DNA of 18,074 nt from NCBI GenBank assembly GCA_902475855.1, contig CABSBF010000034.1, forward strand, positions 1 to 18,074, read 5' to 3'. Numbering within the stretch: position 1 is the stretch's first letter; each line of letters starts with the position of its first letter. A program made the translations under genes and the position numbers. This document shows positions 8,320 to 13,535 of the stretch, piece after piece. Under the pieces are notes generated by a model that worked only from the letters and a program-made list of their open reading frames with translations, did not search any database and had not been told where the DNA came from. The DNA comes from an uncultured Eubacteriales bacterium. Lineage in GTDB: Bacteria; Bacillota; Clostridia; Oscillospirales; Oscillospiraceae.

Positions 8320-8348
8320 ATAATAGCACAGACTGACGGGAATGTCAA
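8320..8348 (-). promoter_or_regulatory. Strong promoter of small RNA 1
   Basis: On the - strand, perfect TTGACA (8348-8343), 17-bp spacer, TATTAT (8325-8320) with TG at the extended -10 position. Predicted +1 is G8313. Confidence 0.75.
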
Positions 8349-8450
8349 GCAGAAGGCTCATCTTACACCGGCGGAAAGGCGCGCTGGCAATGAAACGGAA
8401 GAAGAGACACGTTAAAGTGAAAATCGGCTGTACCTGCCGGTTGTGTTTAT

Positions 8451-8598
8451 AAAAACAGCATCTGAGGTCTTGGAAAAGGCCCTTTCCGGGAAACCCGGAA
8501 GTATACCTCGTCTGTTCTCAGGTGCTGCGGGATCCGAGGTCGTGGAGAATAGCCCTGATCGGAAAACCGACGGTTCACATCCTCTGTTCCCGAATCCT
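8451..8598 (-). ncRNA. Candidate small RNA gene 2 (about 148 nt), unassigned
   Basis: The predicted transcript starts at A8598/G8597. A 5' domain is closed by GGATTCG (8597-8591) with CGGATCC (8536-8530), seven pairs with one G-U, and contains the small hairpin GTCGG-TTTT-CCGAT. A 3' domain is closed by CAGCACCTGAG (8527-8517) with CTCAGATGCTG (8466-8456), ten pairs and one mismatch. It contains the perfect hairpin TTCCGGG-TTT-CCCGGAA (8500-8484). The 3' strand runs directly into TTTTT (8455-8451). No coding potential was recognised. A 6S-like RNA was considered, but the 5' and 3' ends do not form the usual end-to-end rod. No gene follows it on this strand except small RNA 1. Confidence 0.6.
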
Positions 8599-8604
8599 AA
8601 AATC

Positions 8605-8633
8605 AGCATAGCAGACATATTCAGGAATGTCAA
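8605..8633 (-). promoter_or_regulatory. Strong promoter of small RNA 2
   Basis: On the - strand, perfect TTGACA (8633-8628), 17-bp spacer, TATGCT (8610-8605) with TG at the extended -10 position. It shares TTGACATTCC and a GTCTG stretch with the promoter of small RNA 1. Confidence 0.7.
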
Positions 8634-8741
8634 CACCACAGCGGGATGCTTTTTTCGAAATATGTTCCGAGCGGGCAAAGAGATGTCGAAAAGCGCCGAA
8701 TTCTCCCTATTCGCTGTGGCCGAATTGTACCGCAGTCGCGA

Positions 8742-8770
8742 TTGACAGCCTCCGGGGGATATGGTATACT
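8742..8770 (+). promoter_or_regulatory. Promoter of deoC
   Basis: Perfect TTGACA (8742-8747), 17-bp spacer, TATACT (8765-8770) with TG at the extended position. Start predicted near 8777, only about 22 bases before the deoC ATG. Confidence 0.8.
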
Positions 8771-8798
8771 GAAAGCAATACCGAAAGAAAGGAACGAA

Positions 8799-9539
8799 AT
8801 GTTCATGGATATCCAGAAACTGATCGAAGAAGTGACCCGCGAAGTAGCGGAGGCACCCCGCGCCCCGGAACCTATGGCAGACAGCCTCGCTCCGGCAGAT
8901 ATGCCCAAGTATATTGACCACACCTATCTCAAACCGCAGGCCAGCCTTGAGGACATCCGCCGCATCTGCGACGAGGCAAAAAAGTTCAAGACTGCCAGCG
9001 TCTGCGTCAATCCCTCCTATATGGAGTTTGTTGCCCAGCAGCTTGCAGGGACGGATGTTACGCCCTGCTGCGTCGTCGCTTTCCCGCTCGGCGCCTGCAC
9101 GCCGGAGGTCAAGGCTTTTGAGGCGTTTGACGCCGTGCAGCACGGTGCGCGCGAGGTGGACATGGTTATCAACATCGGCGCAGTCAAGTCCGGCGACTGG
9201 AAGCTGGTTAAGCGTGATATCGAAGCGGTCGTCAATGCAGTCAAGGGCCGTGCAAAGGTCAAGGTCATCATCGAAACCTGCCTGCTGACCGATGAGGAAA
9301 AGGTCAAGGCCTGCGCGGTTTCCAAGCTGGCAGGTGCGGACTTTGTCAAGACCTCCACCGGCTTCTCCACCGGCGGTGCGAAGGTTGAGGATATTCGCCT
9401 GATGCGCGAAACGGTCGGCCCCGAGTTGGGCGTCAAGGCTTCCGGCGGTATCCATAGCTATGATGAAGCGGTAGCGATGCTCAAGGCCGGCGCCAGCCGC
9501 CTGGGCGCCAGCGCGACCCTCAAGATCATGGAAGGCTGA
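8799..9539 (+). CDS. deoC: Deoxyribose-phosphate aldolase with N-terminal extension
   Basis: It cleaves 2-deoxyribose-5-phosphate to glyceraldehyde-3-phosphate and acetaldehyde in deoxynucleoside catabolism. The catalytic core begins at YIDHTYLKP (residue 38). Catalytic residues are visible: Asp121 in EVDMVINIGAVKSGDW, the Schiff-base Lys184 in FVKTSTGFSTGG, and Lys213 in GVKASGGI. The 246 residues exceed the usual roughly 215-225 of short bacterial DeoC because of about 36 extra N-terminal residues: an amphipathic helix (DIQKLIEEVTREVAE) then a Pro/Ala linker. This resembles bacterial-microcompartment encapsulation peptides. The promoter places transcription start near 8777, ruling out starts further upstream. 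ATG 8799 has AGGA five bases upstream; ATG 8805 is the alternative. The gene is monocistronic, with a terminator at 9556-9589. Confidence 0.95.
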   Translation: MFMDIQKLIEEVTREVAEAPRAPEPMADSLAPADMPKYIDHTYLKPQASLEDIRRICDEAKKFKTASVCVNPSYMEFVAQQLAGTDVTPCCVVAFPLGACTPEVKAFEAFDAVQHGAREVDMVINIGAVKSGDWKLVKRDIEAVVNAVKGRAKVKVIIETCLLTDEEKVKACAVSKLAGADFVKTSTGFSTGGAKVEDIRLMRETVGPELGVKASGGIHSYDEAVAMLKAGASRLGASATLKIMEG

Positions 9540-9555
9540 GCGAAAACATAATAAT

Positions 9556-9589
9556 AAAAACACAACCACCGGGCGGTGGTTGCGTTTTT
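9556..9589. terminator. Bidirectional intrinsic terminator between deoC and the ABC operon
   Basis: AAAAAC (9556-9561) and CAACCACC (9563-9570) pair with GGTGGTTG (9575-9582) and GTTTTT (9584-9589), with one A-C mismatch, around a GGGC loop. Oligo-A and oligo-T flanks give a U-run on both strands, serving both convergent units. Confidence 0.9.
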
Positions 9590-9592
9590 ATT

Positions 9593-10327
9593 TTACAGGA
9601 ATCTGGAAAGAAACTCCCGTGTTTTTGCCTGCTGCGGATGGGAGAAGAGCGCCTCCGGCGCACCGGATTCGCAGATCAGTCCCTCATCCATAAAGACGAC
9701 GTTGGTCGAAACGTCCCGCGCGAAGGCCATTTCGTGCGTGACGACGAGCATGGTCAGACCGTCCTGGGCAAGCTCGCGCATGACGGTCAGAACCTCGCCG
9801 ACCATCTGCGGGTCGAGCGCACTGGTCGGCTCGTCAAACAGCAACACCTCCGGCTCCATGGCAAGTGCGCGGGCGATGGCTACGCGCTGCTTCTGCCCGC
9901 CGGAGAGCTGTGCGGGCTTTGCGTGGATATAGGGCGACATGCCGACCTTGGTCAGATATTTCATTGCGACCTCCTCGGCCTCACGGCGGCTGCGCTTCAG
10001 AACGGACATCTGTCCGGTGACGCAGTTGTTCAGCGCCGTCATGTTGTTGAAGAGGTTAAAGCTCTGGAATACCATGCCGACCTTGGTGCGGTATTTGGCA
10101 AGGTCAAGGTCGCGGCTTGTGATATCTTTGCCGTGGTAGAGAATCTGTCCGGCGGTCGGCGTTTCCAGCAGGTTGATGCAGCGCAGCATTGTGCTTTTGC
10201 CGGAGCCGGACGCGCCGATGATGCTCAAAACCTCGCCCTTTTCCACGCTCAGGCTGATGTCGCGCAGCACCTGATGTGTCCCAAACTGCTTTTGCAGATG
10301 AACCAGCTCAATTACCTTCTCAGCCAT
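9593..10327 (-). CDS. Amino-acid (lysine-type) ABC transporter ATP-binding protein
   Basis: A 244-residue ATPase of the polar-amino-acid (HisP/GlnQ) ABC class. Walker A is GASGSGKST (residues 38-46). The Q-loop is MVFQSFNLFNN, the signature LSGGQKQRVAIARAL, Walker B LLFDEPTSALD, and the switch histidine is in VVTHEMAFARD. It energises import through the adjacent permease. The open frame extends to 10450, but the first 41 codons lie inside the permease gene and look non-native. The ATG at 10327 (MAEKVIEL) is preceded by GGGAGG nine bases upstream and begins normal family sequence. It overlaps the permease stop by eight bases, implying translational coupling. Last gene of the riboswitch-controlled operon; lysine specificity comes from the riboswitch, not from this protein. 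Confidence 0.93.
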   Translation of the reverse strand: MAEKVIELVHLQKQFGTHQVLRDISLSVEKGEVLSIIGASGSGKSTMLRCINLLETPTAGQILYHGKDITSRDLDLAKYRTKVGMVFQSFNLFNNMTALNNCVTGQMSVLKRSRREAEEVAMKYLTKVGMSPYIHAKPAQLSGGQKQRVAIARALAMEPEVLLFDEPTSALDPQMVGEVLTVMRELAQDGLTMLVVTHEMAFARDVSTNVVFMDEGLICESGAPEALFSHPQQAKTREFLSRFL

Positions 10328-11096
10328 GGTTTTCTTCCTCCCTGCGGATGTGGATCTCGGCACTGCTGTTGCTCTGAGAGCCGAAGATGGTGTAGTTGCC
10401 ATTGCCCTCCAGCTTCTTTTCCGCAAAGCGCAGCAGACGTGTGACGGCAAAGGTCAGAATGAAGTACAGCACGCAGACGACCAGATAGGTCTGGAAGGTC
10501 TGGAAGTTCTGACGCTTGATGATGCCGGCAAAGTAATACAGCTCCGTCACCCCGATGACATTCAGCACGGAGGTGTCCTTGATGTTGATGACGAACTCAT
10601 TGCTGACAGAGGGGAGAATATTGCGCAGCACCTGCGGAAGGATGACCTTGCGCATGGTTTGGCTGTGGGTCATGCCGATGGAGAGCGCCCCTTCAAACTG
10701 GCCGCGGTCGATGGAGATAATGCCTCCGCGGACGATTTCGGCCATATATGCGCCTGTGTTGATCGACACGATCAGAATGCCGGAGGGGAGCAGCGGCAGT
10801 GTACTGCCGCCGCTTGCAAAGGCATAGCCCCAATAGATGACCATGGCTTGCACCATCATCGGCGTCCCGCGGAAAATCTCCACATAGCAGGAGATCAGGC
10901 CGTTCAGCAGTCTGCGCAAAAAACGCGGGAAGCCATGAACGGGCAGGGGAGCGGTGCGCACGACACCGGTCAGCAGACCGATGGCGAGGCCCGCCAGCGT
11001 GCCGGTCAGGGCGATGAGCATGGTATTGCCGACGCCTTGCAGAAGCTGGGGATAATACTTCAGAAAAATCTGAAGAACGTCATTCAGAAAGCTCAT
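10320..11096 (-). CDS. Amino-acid (lysine-type) ABC transporter permease
   Basis: A 258-residue membrane permease of the HisM/GlnP family with about five hydrophobic segments. The cytoplasmic EAA loop that docks on the ATPase is clear: EIVRGGIISIDRGQFEGALS then IGMTHSQTMRKVILPQ. YVEIFRGTPMMVQ is the typical conserved stretch after the first helices. The C-terminal 30 or so residues (from YTIFGSQSNSS) are polar and unlike a membrane segment. The ATG at 11096 follows GGAGGA and lies 12 bases after the binding-protein stop. Only one permease gene is present, so a homodimer is expected. Confidence 0.93.
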   Translation of the reverse strand: MSFLNDVLQIFLKYYPQLLQGVGNTMLIALTGTLAGLAIGLLTGVVRTAPLPVHGFPRFLRRLLNGLISCYVEIFRGTPMMVQAMVIYWGYAFASGGSTLPLLPSGILIVSINTGAYMAEIVRGGIISIDRGQFEGALSIGMTHSQTMRKVILPQVLRNILPSVSNEFVINIKDTSVLNVIGVTELYYFAGIIKRQNFQTFQTYLVVCVLYFILTFAVTRLLRFAEKKLEGNGNYTIFGSQSNSSAEIHIRREEENHG

Positions 11097-11108
11097 ATCT
11101 TCCTCCGA

Positions 11109-11987
11109 TTACTTGCGGATGATGACGACCAGATTGGATTCGTAGTAGGTCTGCGTGAAATCAATCTCCGCTTCGCGTTCGGCCGTGGGGCTCATGCCCG
11201 CAACGATTGCATCAATTGCACCGGATTCCAGCGCGGGCAGCAGAGAGTCCCATGTGATGGAGTAGATTTCCAGTGTCAGGCCGAGCTTGTTTGCAACATA
11301 CTGTGCGACCTGAACATCGTAGCCGTTGGCATACAGGCCATTCTTGCCCTCACCGCTGATCGGGACGCTGCCAGGGGCGGTGCCGTCCATATCCGTCCAG
11401 TTGTAGGGCTCATAGGCGCATTCCATGCCGACTCTCAGGGTGCCGGTGGGATTCGCGGGAGCTTCACTTTGAAGTGCGAAAGCGCCGATTTCCTGACCGG
11501 CGGCCAGTGCAACAATCTGTTCCATCAGTTCCTTGCGCTGCGTGCCGGTGATGGTGTCGAGAACAGCGTCGATTTCGCCGCGCATGGCGGAGCCTTCCTT
11601 CAGACCGATGGCAATGCCGACATCTGCCGCAGTCGCAGTGAAGCCGGAGTCATTGTTGACCAGAGGAATGTAGGTGAGTGTGTCATCCGCACCGCAGACG
11701 GAAAGCGCCGTCGGCTCCTCTGCGATATAGCCGTCGATTGCGCCGCTCTTGAGCGCAGTGAGAAGGTCGGAAAACTCCGGATAGGTGGAAGCCTGCACGT
11801 CTTCAATCTGCCCCAGCGCCGTTTCATGGAAGGTACCGCTCTGTGCGGCAATCTTTGCACCCTTGAGATCGGCAAGGGACTTGGCATTCTTCAAATCGAC
11901 GGAGCTGCTGCCGCCGCAGCCGGTGAAGAGGGCTGTGCAGAACGCGAGGGTAAGCAGTAAGGTGATCATTCTTGTCATGTTTCTCAT
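11109..11987 (-). CDS. Amino-acid ABC transporter substrate-binding lipoprotein with permuted domain order
   Basis: A 292-residue lipoprotein of the family-3 periplasmic-type binding proteins, predicted to capture lysine. Residues 1-24 are a signal peptide ending in LFTGC, with lipidated Cys24. The domain order is unusual. Residues 37-165 start with SLADLKGAKIAAQSGTFHET, normally the second lobe in the middle of such proteins, and include the usual C-terminal helix region. After a linker (AGQEIGAFALQSEAPANPTG) residues 183-292 give the normal N-terminal lobe, from TLRVGMECAYEPYNWTD through GYDVQVAQYVANKLGL to DFTQTYYESNLVVIIRK, and the protein stops there. Each half is present once and the joint is exact, so this reads as a circular permutation. 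ATG 11987 is chosen because AAAGGAG lies nine bases upstream; the earlier in-frame ATG sits on that ribosome site. Confidence 0.9.
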   Translation of the reverse strand: MRNMTRMITLLLTLAFCTALFTGCGGSSSVDLKNAKSLADLKGAKIAAQSGTFHETALGQIEDVQASTYPEFSDLLTALKSGAIDGYIAEEPTALSVCGADDTLTYIPLVNNDSGFTATAADVGIAIGLKEGSAMRGEIDAVLDTITGTQRKELMEQIVALAAGQEIGAFALQSEAPANPTGTLRVGMECAYEPYNWTDMDGTAPGSVPISGEGKNGLYANGYDVQVAQYVANKLGLTLEIYSITWDSLLPALESGAIDAIVAGMSPTAEREAEIDFTQTYYESNLVVIIRK

Positions 11988-12010
11988 TTTGGTTCGCTCC
12001 TTTTGCATAA

Positions 12011-12045
12011 TAATAAGCCTGCGACCCGAAACGGTATCGCAGGCT
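12011..12045 (-). terminator. Hairpin of the lysine riboswitch expression platform
   Basis: On the - strand AGCCTGCGA (12045-12037) pairs perfectly with TCGCAGGCT (12024-12016), with a small CCG/CGG inner stem. A U-rich but interrupted tail TATTATTAT follows. It sits between the aptamer and the ribosome site of the binding-protein gene, as expected for a lysine-controlled terminator. The imperfect U-run leaves a translational mechanism possible. Confidence 0.6.
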
Positions 12046-12072
12046 ATGCAGAAGAATCTCCCAATTGCCTTT

Positions 12073-12237
12073 GATAGCGCTCCACATCCGAAAATGTGAC
12101 AGTCCAACGTCTGTTCGACGCAGTCCCAGCAGCCCTACGGCGGCAACCGTAACGCAACTTCGGCGGATTTGCCTTTCGCCCATAAACGCTTGCCGGCGTA
12201 TTCCATGGGGTACTCATCGTATCCGCGACCTCTATCA
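12073..12237 (-). promoter_or_regulatory. Lysine riboswitch (L-box) aptamer
   Basis: Read on the - strand, the leader shows the hallmark L-box order. GATAGAGGTCGCGG (from 12236) pairs at its 5' end with GCTATC (12078-12073) to form P1. AGTACCCC follows, then the conserved CGCCGAAG (about 12165-12158), GGGCTGCTGGGACTG, and GGACTGTCAC (12105-12096) before the P1 3' strand. The length of about 165 bases suits the class. Lysine binding is expected to repress the downstream transporter operon through the hairpin at 12011-12045. Recognised from conserved elements by eye; no covariance search was run. Confidence 0.92.
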
Positions 12238-12258
12238 GGTGCTGTCTTATTTTGGATC

Positions 12259-12287
12259 ATTGTACACCAGACCGACATGTTTGTCAA
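12259..12287 (-). promoter_or_regulatory. Promoter of the riboswitch and lysine ABC operon
   Basis: On the - strand perfect TTGACA (12287-12282), 17-bp spacer, TACAAT (12264-12259). Predicted start near 12252, about 15 bases before the aptamer. It is divergent from the Sel1-gene promoter, whose -35 lies 31 bases away. Confidence 0.8.
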
Positions 12288-12317
12288 TGCCTGCACGAAT
12301 ATTTATTTAGAAAATAA

Positions 12318-12346
12318 TTGACAAACAAATGTTTGCACCATATAAT
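12318..12346 (+). promoter_or_regulatory. Perfect consensus promoter of the Sel1-repeat gene
   Basis: TTGACA (12318-12323), exactly 17 bases, TATAAT (12341-12346): both hexamers match the sigma-A/sigma-70 consensus fully. Predicted start near 12353, leaving a leader of about 25 bases. Confidence 0.88.
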
Positions 12347-12377
12347 AGATAGAAAAGAACGACGAGGAGATGAAAGA

Positions 12378-12764
12378 ATGGACTACTACAAGCCTTGCGC
12401 AGAGCTTACGCGCTGCAACGAACTGATCGACGAGTATTTTCTGAATGGAAAGTACCGTGAGTGCTTTGAAGGACACTTGCCGTTGGCGGAGGCCGGATAT
12501 CCGCTGGCGGAATGTCAGATCGGCTATTTTTATTGGCAGGGCCTCGGCGTGGAAAAAAACATGGACAAAGCACTTTACTGGACGCGGCGCGGTGCACAGC
12601 ACGGCGACTGGGATGCGCAGTATAATCTCGGCTATTTTTACGAAAATGGCCTTGGCCTCGAACGGAATATGGAGCAGGCGAAGCTCTGGTACTGCCGGGC
12701 GGCTGCGCAGAGGCAAGACGAGGCGCTGGCGCGATGCAAGGAGCTGGGAATTGAGGAATTCTGA
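12378..12764 (+). CDS. Small Sel1-like (TPR) repeat protein
   Basis: A 128-residue protein with no signal peptide. Two clear Sel1-like repeats occupy about residues 52-122: AECQIGYFYWQGLGVEKNMDKALYWTRRGAQ and DAQYNLGYFYENGLGLERNMEQAKLWYCRAAAQ, shown here only as the evident repeat pair (alanine-rich helix, G-Y-F-Y turn, G-L/V-x-x-N-M, A-x-x-W). Such alpha-alpha hairpins usually bind proteins; the partner is unknown. The ATG at 12378 is chosen from GAGGAGA seven bases upstream and from the transcription start near 12353, which excludes upstream in-frame codons. It is driven by an unusually perfect promoter, divergent from the lysine operon, and ends at a hairpin that overlaps the cotJC stump. 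Confidence 0.85.
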   Translation: MDYYKPCAELTRCNELIDEYFLNGKYRECFEGHLPLAEAGYPLAECQIGYFYWQGLGVEKNMDKALYWTRRGAQHGDWDAQYNLGYFYENGLGLERNMEQAKLWYCRAAAQRQDEALARCKELGIEEF

Positions 12765-12765
12765 T

Positions 12766-12784
12766 AGAAGTGGCGCCACTTTTT
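12766..12784 (+). terminator. Intrinsic terminator after the Sel1 gene
   Basis: The palindrome AAGTGGCGCCACTT (12768-12781) can form a five-pair stem with a GCGC loop, slightly extended by flanking A-T and G-T pairs, followed by TTTTT (12780-12784). Short stem, so moderate confidence. The stop codon of the convergent cotJC remnant lies within its T-run. Confidence 0.55.
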
Positions 12785-12896
12785 ATCGCTCAACGGGGTC
12801 CGGCCCACCGTACTGTGTGATGATAATGGAGGCGAGCCGGGGGTTGACATTGGCGATTTTTACCGGATATTGCAGCTTTTTCTCATAGACAAACAT
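12783..12896 (-). pseudogene. cotJC: Truncated cotJC (spore-coat manganese-catalase-like) remnant, 37 codons
   Basis: The 37-residue frame begins MFVYEKKLQYPVKIANVNPR and continues to ITQYGGPD. This is the recognisable N-terminus of CotJC, a spore-coat protein of the manganese catalase family normally about 190 residues long. After Asp33 homology stops and PVER-stop follows. The start is genuine: AAGGAGG lies eight bases upstream of ATG 12896 and it follows the CotJA-CotJB stop (12900-12902) by three bases, as in a normal cotJABC operon. The rest of the gene is not in the window; the space is occupied by the convergent Sel1 gene. It looks like a deletion remnant rather than a frameshift. The metal-binding residues are all lost, so no catalase activity is possible. 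Confidence 0.8.
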
Positions 12897-12899
12897 TGC

Positions 12900-13394
12900 T
12901 TATTCCTCCTTGCAGACTGCGTTTGCGCCGAGATCCCAGGGCCAGGGATCCCTGAGCCAGTCGTAGTCGCAGGATTCCGACACGGCTCTCTGCGTCAGTG
13001 GGCCGCAGATTTTTTCATACTCTGCTGCGCCCTTTTCATAGAGCGCCGCATAAGAGCGGAAGAGCTCCAGTGCTTCACAGTCATCTGCATGGGTGTCCAG
13101 ATATTCACCAAGCTCCGCCAGTGCAAAGCCCAGCGCCTGCAATTCGTGCAGCGGTGTGTCGGGGAGTTCCTGCTCATTGCGCTTGCCCATAAAGGGCAGA
13201 TCCAGCCCGGGAAACAGCGTCCCGCGGATGACGCCCTTCTTGGCTGGATAGGTCTGCGGGCCGTTCTGCTGAAAAGGAACATAGGGATTTGCCAGAGGAG
13301 CACAGGCGGGAAGACGTCCCTGCGCATCCGTGCAGGCTGCGCAGTCGCTTTCCTGCATTCGCGGTGGATTCGTAGGTTGTGTTTGATAGTCCAA
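12900..13394 (-). CDS. Fused CotJA-CotJB spore-coat-associated protein
   Basis: A 164-residue protein joining two proteins that are separate in Bacillus subtilis (about 82 and 87 residues). Residues about 33-70 match CotJA: NPYVPFQ, then VIRGTLFPGLDLPF. Residues about 82-164 match CotJB: LHELQALGFALAELGEYLDTHADD, then a charged helix, YEKICGPLT and the C-terminal DPWPWD, shown in pieces. The N-terminal 32 residues hold four cysteines (18, 21, 31 and a nearby run) and no known domain. CotJ proteins are made in the mother cell and assemble with CotJC in the spore coat. The start is TTG at 13394, nine bases after AAAGGAGG, with no in-frame ATG nearby. The truncated cotJC follows after three bases. 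No sigma-E promoter was clear by eye. Confidence 0.82.
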   Translation of the reverse strand: MDYQTQPTNPPRMQESDCAACTDAQGRLPACAPLANPYVPFQQNGPQTYPAKKGVIRGTLFPGLDLPFMGKRNEQELPDTPLHELQALGFALAELGEYLDTHADDCEALELFRSYAALYEKGAAEYEKICGPLTQRAVSESCDYDWLRDPWPWDLGANAVCKEE

Positions 13395-13419
13395 AAAATG
13401 ATGCCTCCTTTGATTTTCC

Positions 13420-13433
13420 GGGACTTTCGTCCC
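13420..13433 (-). promoter_or_regulatory. GNRA hairpin in the cotJ leader
   Basis: On the - strand GGGAC-GAAA-GTCCC forms a five-pair stem with a GNRA tetraloop, about 13 bases before the strong ribosome site of the CotJA-CotJB gene. Function unknown. Confidence 0.4.
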
Positions 13434-13471
13434 TTTTCAGCTTATGCAGAAGGCTTTCGCCGTGTTCCGTC

Positions 13472-13507
13472 AAAAAAAGTACCACCTGCCGGTTCCGGCA
13501 GGCGGTG
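13472..13507 (-). terminator. Intrinsic terminator of the nrdG-nrdD-reductase operon
   Basis: On the - strand CCTGCCG (13502-13496) pairs with CGGCAGG (13491-13485) around GAAC, extended by three more pairs after an A-C mismatch, and is followed by TAC and seven T residues (13478-13472). It separates the operon from the cotJ genes. Confidence 0.85.
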
Positions 13508-13535
13508 TTGCAGATATATTATGATTGCGATGTTG

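Noticed and set aside
7966..8361. A - strand open frame spanning small RNA 1
   Set aside because: It overlaps the end of the MFS gene, no family is recognised, and the promoter would start transcription inside it.
8451..8598. 6S RNA
   Set aside because: Size and promoter fit, but the 5' and 3' ends do not pair into the long rod with a central bubble; two separate domains are better supported.
8636..8719. CCACAGCG / CGCTGTGG inverted repeat, 68 bp apart, between the RNA 2 and deoC promoters
   Set aside because: Eight bases at this distance is weak, and no flanking duplication or coding remnant suggests a mobile element.
8412..9569. A long open frame antisense to deoC reaching into the small-RNA region
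   Set aside because: Composition-driven shadow of deoC; its 3' part crosses the structured RNA 2 and no domain is recognisable.
10326..11960. A 544-codon open frame antisense to the ABC permease and binding protein
   Set aside because: Low-complexity His/Asp/Gly-rich translation typical of an antisense shadow; the opposite strand has clear conserved genes.
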